Source: a bacterium
GTDB taxonomy: Bacteria; Actinomycetota; Acidimicrobiia; Acidimicrobiales; CATQHL01
Assembly: GCA_026708055.1 (NCBI GenBank)
Contig: JAPOVS010000067.1
Span: 1 to 64,000 of the forward strand
Direction: 5' to 3'
DNA: 64,000 nt
Part shown: piece after piece, positions 54,572-64,000 of the stretch
Numbering within the stretch: position 1 is the stretch's first letter
Layout: the number at the start of each line of letters is the position of its first letter
Translations under genes and position numbers: made by a program
Notes under the pieces: generated by a model
What the model was told of the DNA's origin: nothing
Database searches by the model: none
What the model saw: only the letters and a program-made list of their open reading frames with translations

Positions 54572-56590
54572 TCAGGGGCGACCGGCCCTCCCGGCGTCGA
54601 TCGCCAGCTGCCGACGCAGGGTGGCAGGGTCGTCTGCGGGCGCCGCGCAGGTGTAGCGCCGGCACACGTAGGCGGCACCGTCGCGACGCTGGGCCCACAG
54701 CGGCGAGTCGTACGGCTCGCCCCAGGCCAGCACGGCGTTCGGCAGCCAGGCCCCGTGCACGACATCCACGAGGTCTCGGCGGTCGCCGGTGATGACGACC
54801 TCGGTGGCGCCGCCGGCGTGCAGATCCAGGGCGCACAGCAGGTTGCCGAAGCCGCTGGGGTGCTCGCCGGCGAGCGGGCCCAGCAGCGCCAGGATCTCAG
54901 CGGCCCGCTCGTGGTAGGCGCCGGTACCCACGAGCGCGCCCAGGCGCATCAGGCCCAGCGCGGCGGCGCTGCTGGCCGAGGGGGTGGCGTTGTCGAAGAG
55001 ATCCCGGGGCGTGGCAACCAACGGCTCGGCGTCGCGCCCGCAGGTGAGCAGGCCGCTGCCGTCGGGATCCCAGAACAACTCCACCAGGTCGTCGGCGGTC
55101 CGTCGGGCCTCGGCGATCCAGTGCGCTCTGCCGGTGGTCTCGGCAAGGCGGCAGAAGGCGTTCAGGAGCGCGGCGTAATCGGCCGCGCAGGCCAGGTGCC
55201 GCGCCCCGGGGGGGCGGTCGGCGTCGCCCGCCTGCCAGGAACGCAGCCAGCGCCCGTCGGCACGCCGCAGGTTCTGCAGCAGGAACTCGCCGCAGTCCTC
55301 CGCGACAGCCAGCCAGGCGGTGTTCCCGGTCGCGGTGGCCGCAGCGGCCAGAGCGGCTATCAGCAGCCCGTTCCATTCGGTCAGCACCTTGTCGTCGAGG
55401 CCGGGGCGGACCCGCCCGGAGCGGGCCTCGAGCAGCGCCCGGCGCGCCTGCTCCACCTCGGGCGAGCGCAGCAGGTCGCCGCGCACCGGCCGCCACAGGA
55501 TGTTGGCCCCCTCGAAGTTGCCTTCGCCGGTGGCGCCGTACCACTCGATGGCGGCGTCGGCTGCCTCTCCGGCGGCACTGCGGATCTCTTCGAGGCGCCA
55601 CACGTAGAACTTCCCCTCCACGCCTTCGGAGTCGGCGTCCTCGGCTGAGGCGAAGCCGCCGCCGGGCAGGCGCAGATCGCGCAGCAGGTAGCCGACGGTC
55701 TCGGTGACCACCTGGCGGTAGCGGGCCTTGCCGGTGACCTGCCAGGCGGCGGTGTACAGCCCCAGCAGCAGGGCATTGTCGTAGAGCATCTTCTCGAAGT
55801 GCGGTACCAACCAGCGCTGGTCGGTGGCGTAGCGCGAGAAGCCGCCGCCGAGGTGGTCGTAGATGCCGCCGGAGGCCATGCAGTCCAGGCTGTTGACGAC
55901 CATCGCCAGCACGTCGTCGTCACCGGAGTTCCGCCAGTGCCGCAGCAACGCCTCCAGCGTCATGGCCTGGGGGAACTTGGGAGCATGGCCGAATCCTCCC
56001 CAGGCGGCGTCGTACTGGCGGCGCAGCGCTCCGGCGGCGGCGGCGAGCACCTCGTGGCCGTCGGGGACGCCGCCCGACGCCGGCGGCAGGCGAGCGGCCC
56101 GATCCAGGGCCGCCGTGATGCGCTGTGCCTGATCCCGGACATCGCCGCGGCGCTCGCCCCACGCGTCGCTGACCCGCTGGAGGACGTCGCCGAACGAGGG
56201 CATCCCGTGGCGCGCCGTGGGCGGGAAGTAGGTGCCGGCGAAGAACGGCTCCCCCTCGGGTGTCAGGAAGACGGTCATGGGCCAGCCCCCGTGGCCGGTG
56301 AGCGAGGTGACCGCCTCCATGTACAGCGAGTCCACGTCGGGCCGTTCCTCGCGGTCCACCTTCACGTTCACGAACCAGCGGTTCATCAGCTCCGCCGTGG
56401 CCGGGTCCTCGAACGATTCGTGGGCCATCACATGGCACCAGTGGCAGGAGGAGTAGCCCACCGACAGCAGCATCGGCTTGTCGGCTCGGCGGGCCTCGTC
56501 GAAGGCCTCCGTGCCCCAGGGGTACCAGTCCACGGGGTTGTCGGCGTGCTGGCGAAGGTAGGGGCTCCCCTCGGCCGCGAGTCGGTTCAT
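54572..56590 (-). CDS. Thioredoxin-domain protein, YyaL/SSP411 family
   Basis: The 672-residue protein has an N-terminal thioredoxin-like domain ([38 protein letters not shown] with the CxxC, then [16 protein letters not shown]) and a long (alpha/alpha)-barrel glycosidase-like region ([64 protein letters not shown]). The biochemical role of the family is not established. ATG 56590 gives the canonical [12 protein letters not shown] start. The frame upstream is open for 2.8 kb as far as the DUF222-HNH gene. Confidence 0.92.
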   Translation of the reverse strand: MNRLAAEGSPYLRQHADNPVDWYPWGTEAFDEARRADKPMLLSVGYSSCHWCHVMAHESFEDPATAELMNRWFVNVKVDREERPDVDSLYMEAVTSLTGHGGWPMTVFLTPEGEPFFAGTYFPPTARHGMPSFGDVLQRVSDAWGERRGDVRDQAQRITAALDRAARLPPASGGVPDGHEVLAAAAGALRRQYDAAWGGFGHAPKFPQAMTLEALLRHWRNSGDDDVLAMVVNSLDCMASGGIYDHLGGGFSRYATDQRWLVPHFEKMLYDNALLLGLYTAAWQVTGKARYRQVVTETVGYLLRDLRLPGGGFASAEDADSEGVEGKFYVWRLEEIRSAAGEAADAAIEWYGATGEGNFEGANILWRPVRGDLLRSPEVEQARRALLEARSGRVRPGLDDKVLTEWNGLLIAALAAAATATGNTAWLAVAEDCGEFLLQNLRRADGRWLRSWQAGDADRPPGARHLACAADYAALLNAFCRLAETTGRAHWIAEARRTADDLVELFWDPDGSGLLTCGRDAEPLVATPRDLFDNATPSASSAAALGLMRLGALVGTGAYHERAAEILALLGPLAGEHPSGFGNLLCALDLHAGGATEVVITGDRRDLVDVVHGAWLPNAVLAWGEPYDSPLWAQRRDGAAYVCRRYTCAAPADDPATLRRQLAIDAGRAGRP

Positions 56591-56887
56591 GCGGCGAGCA
56601 TAAAGGGAGCTGGAAGCGGCCCGCACCGAGAGACACAGCGCGACCGCGCCGCCTCGAGGTTCGGCACGGCGAATCCCAGTCCCACCGAGGCACGCCCGTG
56701 CCGAAAGGTGTGCCGCTGCCGCGCCGCAGCCCCTCCCCGCGCCCTGAGGGTCGCCGACGCGGCGGGCGGCGCCGGCCGGTCGCGGCACCGGTGCCGCGCC
56801 GGATCCGCCGCTGTAGGGACAGTGACCGGCCCGGTCGGCCGGGCCGCGGTCCGGCCTGTCAGGCAGGCTGCCGCTAGCGTGGCCGGT

Positions 56888-57787
56888 GTGACGCGGGTGC
56901 AGGACTGGGTCGCCGGGGCGAGGCCGCGAACCCTGCCGGCCTCGCTGGCACCGGTGATCGCCGGCACGGCGAGCGCGGCCAGGCCGGGCTTCGGCTGGGG
57001 CCAGGGTCTCATCTGGTGGCGTCTGGCGCTGGCCCTGGTGGTGGCGCTGGGGTTGCAGATCGGCGTCAACTACGCCAACGACTACAGCGACGGCATGCGC
57101 GGCACCGACGACGAGCGCCGGGTGGGCCCGCGGCGCCTGGTGGGTTCGGGCCTGGCGCGCCCCGGGGCCGTGCGCAACGCCGCCGCTCTTGCCGGGCTCG
57201 TGGCGGGAGGCGCCGGTCTGGCCCTCGCCGCGGCGGCCGGCTGGGAACTGGTGATCGTCGGCGCTGCGTGTCTCGCAGCCGGCTGGTTCTACTCGGGCGG
57301 ACGCCGGCCCTACGGCTACCGGGGGCTGGGCGAGGTGAGTGTGTTCATCTTCTTCGGCCTCGTGGCAGCGGTCGGAGCCGCCTTCGTGCAACTGGAGGCG
57401 ATCACGGCCCGCAGCATCTGGGTGGGAGTGGGCTGCGGTTGCCTGAGCTGCGCACTGCTGGTGGTCAACAACCTGCGCGACATCGAGGGTGACGCGGCCG
57501 CCGGGAAGCGCACCCTGGCGGTCCGCATGGGAACGTCCCGGACACGCCTTCTCCACGCCGCTCTGGTGGCGGGCGCCTTCGTCGCACTGATCCCGTTGGC
57601 GCTCAGCGAGCCCTGGGCCGTGCTGGGGCTGGCAGCCTTGCCGTTCGCTGCGGCCCCGCTGGCGCGGGTGCTGCGCGGCGCCGAAGGAGTCGACCTGATC
57701 GGCGCTCTGGCCGCCACGGGCCGCCTGCTGGCCGCCTACGGCCTCACCCTCGCCGCCGGCCTCTGGGCAGCTTCGGCCCTGGCCTGA
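56888..57787 (+). CDS. menA: 1,4-dihydroxy-2-naphthoate polyprenyltransferase MenA
   Basis: MenA attaches the isoprenoid tail to the naphthoate ring in menaquinone synthesis at the membrane. The 299-residue UbiA-family protein has about eight membrane segments, the first Asp-rich motif in [14 protein letters not shown] and the second in [22 protein letters not shown] 56888 gives the family N-terminus ([20 protein letters not shown]). It is divergent from the YyaL-type gene with 297 bases between, which hold an 18-base perfect palindrome (56781-56798) and no gene. Its 3' end abuts the antisense end of the DUF222-HNH frame. Confidence 0.95.
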   Translation: MTRVQDWVAGARPRTLPASLAPVIAGTASAARPGFGWGQGLIWWRLALALVVALGLQIGVNYANDYSDGMRGTDDERRVGPRRLVGSGLARPGAVRNAAALAGLVAGGAGLALAAAAGWELVIVGAACLAAGWFYSGGRRPYGYRGLGEVSVFIFFGLVAAVGAAFVQLEAITARSIWVGVGCGCLSCALLVVNNLRDIEGDAAAGKRTLAVRMGTSRTRLLHAALVAGAFVALIPLALSEPWAVLGLAALPFAAAPLARVLRGAEGVDLIGALAATGRLLAAYGLTLAAGLWAASALA

Positions 57788-57790
57788 AAG

Positions 57791-59242
57791 AACTGCTTGC
57801 GGGGGTGGTTTCTGTTCGCAGGCGACGGTGATGGTGTTGCCTGCGCGCAGCGCCGCCCGGCGTGGCGGCTGGGGTTTGAACAGCCCGGCTTGTCGGGGTC
57901 CGTCGGTGCCGTCGGTTGGCGTGTTGGGTGGTTGGAGGGTGAGGCTGCCGTCGGGGCGTCGGGTGACTTCTTCGCCGTTGAGGTGGACGCGGATGTGGTG
58001 GCAGCGGTGGCAGAGCAGGCAGGTGTTCTCCAGGGTGGTCTCGCCGCCGTGGCACCAGTGGTCGATGTGGTGGACCTCGCAGATCTTCTCGGTGACGCGG
58101 CAGCCGATGCAGCCTCGGTCGCGGGCGACGAGTTGTTTGCGCAGCCGCGGCGAGACCTTGCGTTTGGATCTTCCAAGCAGTGTCTCGCCAGTGTGCTTGT
58201 TGAAGATGCCCGACAGGATCCTGGCGTCACATGCCAACGCCAGCACCTCGGCCGTGGTGAGGGGGGTGTCGTCGGCGAGGCGGGCGTTGACGACCCGCTC
58301 GCGGACCAAGTCGTAGTCGGCCAGCACGATCAACTCTGCGCCCATCGGCGCGCCCTTGCCGCCGGTGTGGCTGTTGCAGATCAGTTCTGCGAGCGCATCC
58401 GCGGAGCGCTGCTGTGGCGTGGGACGGTTCTTGGGGTCCTCGGCGCGGAACAACTCGTCGCCGCGGGCCAACAGCGCGGCGCGCACCCGGTTTCCGGTGA
58501 GCGGGTCGAACTGCGCGAACAGATGGAACATCCCGTCGCCCTGCTCAGCGATCGACGCCCGGCGGCGCCGCCGCTGGGAGGCCCGCCGCGCCTCGAGTTC
58601 CTGCTCACTGGTGGCGTCGTTGACCATCTGCTTGATCGTGCGGCGCAGCTGATCCTCGGGCTCGACCTCGGCGGCGTCCAGCAGCGCCCGCCGGTCCAGC
58701 GGCGCGTCGGCGGCGGCGTCGAGGATCATTCCCGCCGCCTCCGGCGTGATCGCCCCCTCGGCGAGCCTGTCGGCCACCTCGGGCGACCACTCCAGCTGCC
58801 CGGCGACCTTCACGGCCTTGCGGGCGCCGGAACGCGACCGCTTCTGATCCCGACACAGCATCTCTTCGATCGCCTTCTCGCCCTCCCGGCGAGAGATCTC
58901 GGTAATCACCTCCGCCTCGCAGGCCGCGATCGCCGCCCGCGCCCGCCCCATGCGCCCCAAGCGGTCACGCAACACCGCCAAGGTCACCTCCCGCAACGAC
59001 ACCGGCGGCGCGAACAACCACTCCCCCAACGACGCCCACTCCCCACCAGCACGGCCGCCGGTGCCACCAGCGGCGTCGGCGCCGGCGATGACGGCGTCCG
59101 CTTCGGCGGAACCGCGAGCGGCGAAGCCAGAACCGGTACCCGTAGTGGCCTCTCCGCTGCCCGGCTCTCGGTGACCGCGACCGCCAGCGGCGGCGTCACG
59201 GCTGGTGACGGTGCCACCGGTGCGCCTCGAGTCCTCGCCCAT
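57791..59242 (-). CDS. DUF222-HNH endonuclease (13E12-like), without its own stop codon
   Basis: About 484 codons show a DUF222 domain ([39 protein letters not shown]) and a C-terminal HNH nuclease domain ([34 protein letters not shown]). Such genes are often multicopy and sit in mobile regions of actinobacteria. The expected stop just after the HNH domain is absent: the frame stays open through the strand opposite menA and joins the YyaL-type gene in frame, so the 3' end was probably lost. The coordinate 57791 marks where the family sequence fades, not a stop. The start is most likely ATG 59242. Confidence 0.7.
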
Positions 59243-59395
59243 CTCGCCATCACCCCTTCGTTCGTTCCCGGCCCCCGCCCCTCGGCGGCGAACGCCCCTT
59301 GTCATTGCCTTTCCACAATCTAAAACACGGGTGTGACACTCTCCCAATACATGTTTGTCTAAGCGGCGAGAAAACCCCACAGTCATCTGCGGCAC

Positions 59396-59821
59396 GACCA
59401 GAGCCGACCGGATAGCTCGCGCCGAACCCCCAGGTCAACGGACCGCGCCCTGACCCCGCATCCACCGCAGGCTGAGCGTCGGCCAGTCCCCGGCGAATCA
59501 CCCCGGCTCTGGTGGAGGGTGACCTCGGAACCGAGAGTGAGCAGTGGCACAACGAGAGTCGGCGTGCCGGGCCCACCGCGCCGCATCCGTTGCACTCATG
59601 GCGAGGTCCCGATGCTGAACTCGACCCAACGAGCCAAGACAGCCTGTGGATCGACGCCCTCCCGGGCTGATTGTTGAACGTCGCCGTTTGGCGTTCGGCG
59701 GCAATCGGCAGCGAGCGCTCTGGATCGGCATCGGAGACGGCGGCACTGATCCGCGTTCGGGTGACCGGTAGGCTTAGGTCGCAATTCGAGAGTCCATCGC
59801 CATCAGAGCCGGAGGTGGATC
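59396..59821. other. Intergenic region without a recognisable gene
   Basis: These 426 bases lie between the DUF222-HNH frame and the antitoxin remnant. The part next to the HNH gene is less GC-rich (around 59320-59370) and probably holds a promoter. I found no credible reading frame, RNA gene or repeat in the rest. Confidence 0.5.
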
Positions 59822-60072
59822 ATGCAGGCCAACGAGCGCCCCCTGCAGCGCATCACCGCCCGGCCCGATGTGTTCGGGGGCAAGCCGATCGTCCGCGACC
59901 TGCGCATCTCGTGGAGATGGTGCTGAGCCTGCTCGCCCAGGGAGTAGCTACTGACGACATCCTGGACGACTACCCGGACGTCGAGGCGGAGGACGTTCTG
60001 GCCTGCACCGCCTACGCGCACGCGGTCATCGCCCGCGACACGCTGGCCTCGGTCTCCGTCCCAGGGCGGTGA
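59822..60072 (+). pseudogene. Frameshifted DUF433 antitoxin-type gene
   Basis: ATG 59822 begins ERPLQRITARPDVFGGKPIV and RDLRIS, the expected N-terminus of a DUF433 protein, and then runs into TGA at 59924. From 59911 the other frame continues in register with the family: VEMVLSLLAQGVATDDILDD and YPDVEAEDVLACTAYAHAV, ending at TGA 60072. One base is missing near 59908-59911. DUF433 proteins are antitoxins that usually sit upstream of DUF5615 PIN-like toxins, as in this case. A sequencing error is possible but the adjacent toxin is also broken. Confidence 0.75.
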
Positions 60073-60368
60073 GGTTTCTGGTTGATCGCTGCGCCGGGCG
60101 ACGCCACGCTCGCCTGCCTGAGGACGCAGGTGCCCGATCTGCAGAACCACCTGCAGCATCTACGCGCCGCGCGCCCGGACCTGCCCGTCGAACGGTCAAC
60201 ACACAGAACGCCGCTCGGCCCCATCGCATCACCCATCACATCAGAGGGCTCCGACACGGGCTCGTCGTCCCCATCGGAGCCGGGCCTCAGCCCGTAACAC
60301 GGCGAGCTCCGGCGAGGCTGTCACAGGTGGCCATTAGCTTGAAGCGCCAGAGTCGGGCAAGCTGCTGA
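60069..60368 (+). pseudogene. Remnant of a DUF5615-type toxin gene
   Basis: GTG 60069 overlaps the antitoxin stop and begins MRFLVDRCAG, the typical start of DUF5615 PIN-like toxins (MRFLVDexxP...), but the resemblance fades after about 24 residues into low-complexity Arg/Ala/Pro sequence. The frame ends at 60368. The rest of the toxin domain, including its later acidic residues, is not present. The call depends on the short N-terminal match and the antitoxin context. Confidence 0.4.
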
Positions 60369-60393
60369 TCACCCGTGTTCGAAGGAGAACCCC

Positions 60394-62688
60394 ATGGCCA
60401 GGACGATGTACCGCACAACGTTCTACGGATTGATGAACCTCGTCGAGGACATCGATCGCGGCAGGATCGCGCTGCCCGACATCCAGCGCCCCTTCGTGTG
60501 GAAGCCTGTGCAGGTCCGCGACCTGTTCGACTCCATGTACCGGGGCTTCCCCGTTGGGACGCTGATGTTCTGGGAGACCGGCGCTGAGGCGGGTATCCGG
60601 CAGATCGGCGGCGGTGACGGCGACGGCGTGCCCAGGCTCCTGATCGTCGACGGCCAGCAGCGGCTCACCTCCCTGTACTCGGTGCTGCAAGGCAAACCTG
60701 TATTGGACGCCCGCTTCAAGCAGAAGCGCATCAAAATCGCCTTCCGGCCCGAGGATGAATCCTTCGAGGTCAGCGACGCGGCGATTCGACGTGATCCGGA
60801 ATACATCGCCGATGTCACGGCGCTGTGGGGCGACCGTTACCGCTCTGTCGTCAGGGAGTTCCTGGCGCGCCTCGCGGCACACCGGCAGGCCGGCTCGGAG
60901 CTGCCCGAGCCGAACTGGGACGCGCTGCATGACCGGCTCGAGGACCGCATCGACAGGGTCCGCGACCTCCGCGACTTCCAGTTCCAGGCTCTCGAACTGA
61001 CGGGCAACGCCGACGAGGAACAGGTCGCGGACATTTTCGTCCGCGCCAACTCCAAGGGCGTGCAACTCAAGCAGGCCGACTTCATCCTGACGCTCATGTC
61101 CGTGCATTGGGAGAAGGGCAGGGTCCAGATCGAGCAATTCTGCCGAGACGCCGTCGCGCCTGCTGGCAGCGGCGCCTCGCCCAGGAACCCCTTCATCGAC
61201 CCGAAGCCCGATCAGATGCTGCGGGTCGCGGTCGGCTTGGCGTTTCGGCGCGCCCGCCTCGAATACGTCTACAGCATCCTGCGCGGCAAGGACCTCGAGA
61301 CTGGCGACATCTCCGCTCTGCGGCGCACTGGGCAGTTCGAGCGGCTGCAGAGAGCCGTGGACCAAGCGCTCGACCTCGGCAACTGGCACGAGTTCCTGAA
61401 GTGCCTGACCCACGCGGGGTTCCGCAGCGGTCGAATGATTACCAGCGAGAGTGCCGTGCTCTTCAGCTACCTGCTGTGGTTGATCGGCAGGTGCGACTTC
61501 GGCCTCGACCGCAGGAGGCTGCGCGGTGTAATCGGCCGCTGGTTCTTCATGGCACAGACGGCGGGCCGTTACACCGGATCGCCCGAGACCTTGCTGGAAG
61601 GTGACCTCAGGCGACTCGAAGCCGCGTCCAAGGACGGCGAGACGTTCTGCGGCGAGTTGGACCGCATAATTCGTGCCACCTTCACCCGCGACTACTGGGA
61701 GGTCTCCCTGCCGGAGCGGCTCGACACGTCGTCGTCCCGATCGCCGGTGCTCTCGGCGTACCTTGCGGCGCTGAACCTTCTGGACGCCGAGGCCCTGCTG
61801 AGCAACCTGCGGATCCGCGACCTGAGCGATCCGCTGCGCGCCGCGCCGCGCTCGCTGGAGCGCCACCACCTGTTCCCCAAGGCCCATCTGGCAGCGAAGG
61901 GCATCACGCGGCTCCAAGAGACGAACGCCATCGCCAACATGGCCTTCCTGGACTGGCCGGACAACGCCGCCGTCGGTCCGGAGGATCCGCGTGCCTACTG
62001 GCCCGCAATGAGCGCGGCGATGGATCCTGCACGGCTCGAGCGGCAGATGTACTGGCACGCCTTGCCTGTGGGATGGGAGCAACTGGACTACCCGACCTTC
62101 CTGGCGAGGCGCCGCAGACTCCTGGCGATGGTGGTGAGAGACGGTGTCGAGCAACTCTGGGACGCGGGATCCTCCGCTCCGCCTGCAGGAGGGGTCGACG
62201 AACTGCTGAAACTCGGAGAGTCGCAGACGCTGGAGTTCAAGTCCTCGGCGCGCTGGAACAGCCACACAGGGGGCGTCGACAAGCGCCTCGAGCACGTCGT
62301 TGTCAAGACCGTCTGCGGGTTTCTCAACGCGGCGGGCGGCAAGCTGCTCATCGGCGTGAAGGACGATGCCGAAGTGTTGGGAGTCGATGCCGACATGGAG
62401 ACCCTGGGGCGCAAGGCTGACAAGGACGGCTACGAGCTCTTCCTGCGCCAGCTGCTCGAGAACTCACTGTCGGTTCCCACTGCCGGGATTGTGCACATCG
62501 GTTTCGATCACATCGGAGGCGTCGAAATCTGCGTCGTCACCGTCGCCTCGTCCGGGAAGCCCGTGTTCGCCAAACCGCTCGAGGGCGGTGCTGGCCACAT
62601 TGAGTTCTGGCTCCGGGTGGGCAACGCCACGAGGCAGCTTCACGGTGACGACATGCTCGACTACAAGAACAGCCATTGGGGCGACTGA
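60394..62688 (+). CDS. DUF262-HNH-AlbA_2 fusion protein, probable defence nuclease
   Basis: The 764-residue protein is a three-part fusion. Residues 1-200 carry a DUF262 (GmrS-type, ParB-like) domain with ALPDIQRPFVWKPVQVRDLF and the DGQQR motif in LLIVDGQQRLTSLYSVLQG. Residues about 480-540 carry an HNH-like nuclease region (LERHHLFPKAHLAAKG, then NAIANMAFL). Residues about 600-764 carry an AlbA_2/Schlafen-type domain (LGESQTLEFKSSARW, LNAAGGKLLIGVKDD). DUF262-HNH proteins are modification-dependent restriction enzymes and DUF262 uses nucleotide hydrolysis. GGAG at 60384 precedes ATG 60394. The target is unknown; the reading frame appears intact in a region of broken genes. Confidence 0.85.
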   Translation: MARTMYRTTFYGLMNLVEDIDRGRIALPDIQRPFVWKPVQVRDLFDSMYRGFPVGTLMFWETGAEAGIRQIGGGDGDGVPRLLIVDGQQRLTSLYSVLQGKPVLDARFKQKRIKIAFRPEDESFEVSDAAIRRDPEYIADVTALWGDRYRSVVREFLARLAAHRQAGSELPEPNWDALHDRLEDRIDRVRDLRDFQFQALELTGNADEEQVADIFVRANSKGVQLKQADFILTLMSVHWEKGRVQIEQFCRDAVAPAGSGASPRNPFIDPKPDQMLRVAVGLAFRRARLEYVYSILRGKDLETGDISALRRTGQFERLQRAVDQALDLGNWHEFLKCLTHAGFRSGRMITSESAVLFSYLLWLIGRCDFGLDRRRLRGVIGRWFFMAQTAGRYTGSPETLLEGDLRRLEAASKDGETFCGELDRIIRATFTRDYWEVSLPERLDTSSSRSPVLSAYLAALNLLDAEALLSNLRIRDLSDPLRAAPRSLERHHLFPKAHLAAKGITRLQETNAIANMAFLDWPDNAAVGPEDPRAYWPAMSAAMDPARLERQMYWHALPVGWEQLDYPTFLARRRRLLAMVVRDGVEQLWDAGSSAPPAGGVDELLKLGESQTLEFKSSARWNSHTGGVDKRLEHVVVKTVCGFLNAAGGKLLIGVKDDAEVLGVDADMETLGRKADKDGYELFLRQLLENSLSVPTAGIVHIGFDHIGGVEICVVTVASSGKPVFAKPLEGGAGHIEFWLRVGNATRQLHGDDMLDYKNSHWGD

Positions 62689-62879
62689 GAAAGACGCCGG
62701 CCCCTGGCTGCGGGGTGGCTTCTCGGACGAGGCTCCTCGGGCGCTGCGGGTGGCGGTGAGGAGTTGGGCGATCCCGCCGCTGAGGAGGTTCTGGTCCACC
62801 TCGTCGAAGCTGGCGGCCATCAGCTGCTCAACGAGCCGTTCCGGCGGCGGCAGCAAGCGCAGCGAGTCCGGCCGCTAAC

Positions 62880-63731
62880 CTAGCCGCCGTTGAGTGCGAG
62901 CAGCTGGCGGAGGTCGTCTTCGTCGGAGATGTCTGCTGGCCAGCCGTAGGCGGCGGCCACGGCCTCGTCGAGGGCTTGGTGGGCGTCGGCGAGCCATTGC
63001 GGGCGGGTGTTGTAGAGGTTCGTCAGGGTGCGTTTCTTGAGTTCTTTCGCTGCCTGCTCGTCGCGAGGAACGGGCCGCTTCGGATAGCCGGGGACCGGCT
63101 CGTCGGCCCACTCGACCCACTCAGGCGGGTTGAGCCAGCGGTCGCGCAGCTCGACGAGACGCCGGGCTCTCGTGGCTATGGCCGCAGAACGGGGGTCGGA
63201 CGCGTACTCGGTCGCCGGGACAGCCGGCGCGAGGCTGGCGGGGAACGGGAACGTCGCGAAGGTGGATGTCGGCGTGTAGCGAGGGTCGTTGCCTTTGCCG
63301 AGCCATGTGCCGAGGCGGAGAGACCAGATCTCGTGGAACCGGCTGTGCAGGATCCCGAATGTCGTGTCGTCGTCACGGGCGATCACGATCAGCTGATGAT
63401 CGGGACAGATCCGCGCATCGAGCCAGGCGAACAGGCGGTGCTTGGCGACGGTCGGCGTCGCGATGTACCGCGACAGGCCGTCGAGCGCCGCCCGCATCTG
63501 TCGCATCCACTGGATCTCGCCGATCCACACCGACACGCGCGCCAACTCGGCGGCGTAGGGGTTGACCTCGATTCCCTTCACGTTGGCCGGGCCGATCTCG
63601 GACCAGTCCAACGCCGCCCTTGACACCACATCAATGTCCGATCGCTCCAGCGGCAGAGCGTCACTGTCAGCGAACAGCCCGCCGTTGAACCAAGGCACCG
63701 GTTCGAAACCGACGCCGCCGCCGTGGGCCAT
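62880..63731 (-). pseudogene. Internally deleted class I DNA methyltransferase (MmeI/type IIG-like), C-terminal part
   Basis: An open frame of 283 codons is a patchwork of conserved blocks from a large type IIG-like DNA methyltransferase. AMAHGGGVGFEPVPWFNGGL is joined to a DALPLERSDIDVVSRAALDW block, then directly to NVKGIEVNPYAAELARVSVW and GEIQWMR, then to GLSRYIATPTVAKHRLFAWL and the usual C-terminus (ILHSRFHEIWSLRLGTWLG, TLTNLYNTRPQWLADAHQAL). In intact members roughly 200-residue stretches, which hold the cofactor site and the NPPF/NPPY catalytic motif, lie between the blocks. They are missing here although the frame is kept, so no activity is expected. Confidence 0.75.
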
Positions 63732-64000
63732 CGCTTCGAACGCTGTTGGTCCAGTTGGTGCGGATGCGGAACCGCACCATGTCCGAGACGATCAACAGCG
63801 GCGGGTTCTCCAGCGCCAGCGCGTCCTGCCGGAGCTGATCGAACGCCGCGTCGAGGTCCTTCCCCTTCGCCTTGTACTCCCAGGCGCAGCAGTGGCGCTT
63901 CCAGACATCGGCTCAGCCGTCGCCGCCGGTGTCCTTGTGCGCCCCCGCTCAAAGCAGTACGACCCGCCGATCGGGTCGACGTCCGCGGGCTTGGGCTCGC
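63732..64000 (-). pseudogene. N-terminal part of the same methyltransferase, with frameshift and nonsense codon
   Basis: Reading leftward from 64000, a DVDPIGGSYCFERG stretch is followed in another frame by AHKDTGGDG, a TGA at 63913-63915 where relatives have Trp, then ADVWKRHCCAWEYKAKGKDL and ENPPLLIVSDMVRFRIRTNW. One base is missing from a run of five C (63942-63946) to join the first two pieces. The N-terminal domain then meets the C-terminal block out of frame near 63750. The gene continues beyond the window. A sequencing error could explain the homopolymer slip but not the nonsense codon plus the deletions. Confidence 0.65.

Noticed and set aside
54572-59395. A single 1607-residue HNH-thioredoxin fusion protein
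   Set aside because: The middle third is the complement of menA and has no family resemblance. The YyaL-type part has its canonical start at 56590, and the HNH part ends where its family ends.
62464-62856. A minus-strand ORF starting with TTG 62856
   Set aside because: It has only about 55 residues outside the DUF262 gene's complement, starts with TTG without a ribosome site, and shows no family; the segment LVEQLMAASFDEVDQNLLSG might be a remnant but cannot be assigned.

Overview
The window is a high-GC chromosomal segment from an actinobacterium, most likely of the Acidimicrobiia type. The evidence is gene content and order: an mtrA-mtrB-GerMN lipoprotein set, a PimB'-like mannosyltransferase next to an SRPBCC protein, a DUF3040 protein near mraZ, sepF-yggT-divIVA after ftsZ, a type 2 isoleucyl-tRNA synthetase, and a bacterial proteasome activator (Bpa). 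No tRNA, rRNA, CRISPR array or prophage was seen.

Layout. 1-2404 is the edge of an accessory region: the tail of an unidentified gene and a DUF499-type ATPase of the kind associated with phage defence, here carrying a PASTA-like domain. 2624-6004 is the most unusual gene: one reading frame that joins a squalene-epoxidase-like flavoprotein to an oxidosqualene-cyclase-like domain, which together would make the first cyclised sterol precursor from squalene. 6030-12559 holds queG, a PimB'-like glycosyltransferase, a small membrane protein, an SRPBCC protein, a ROK sugar kinase, an AlaC-like aminotransferase and phosphofructokinase. 12556-15711 (minus) is the two-component module, followed by dinB and a DUF3040 protein, and 17534-21972 (minus) is a MoxR/DUF58/transglutaminase operon. 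A small conserved protein, an HNH endonuclease and a lipoate-ligase-like protein lead into the division and cell-wall cluster.

The division cluster (23668-40965) runs mraZ, rsmH, ftsL, ftsI, murE, mraY, murD, ftsW, murG, murC, murB, ftsQ, ftsZ, pgeF, yggS, sepF, yggT, divIVA. Every junction from rsmH to ftsQ is a 4-base start/stop overlap. murF is absent. Four 10-bp-spaced MraZ-type boxes overlap the mraZ promoter, and a 132-bp element with perfect 24-bp inverted ends sits between mraZ and rsmH. ftsZ has its own AT-rich leader.

40962-57787 is mostly housekeeping: ileS, a DksA/TraR-like protein, lspA, rluD, an Rrf2 regulator, bpa, dnaE, a nitroreductase-like protein, a DUF35/thiolase pair, a YyaL-type protein and menA. 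It contains a TA-flanked miniature element abutting bpa and dispersed palindromic repeats.

57788-64000 is a second accessory and decaying region: a DUF222-HNH gene with no stop of its own, a frameshifted DUF433 antitoxin with a toxin remnant, an intact DUF262-HNH-AlbA_2 fusion, and a DNA methyltransferase reduced by a frameshift, a nonsense codon and several internal deletions.
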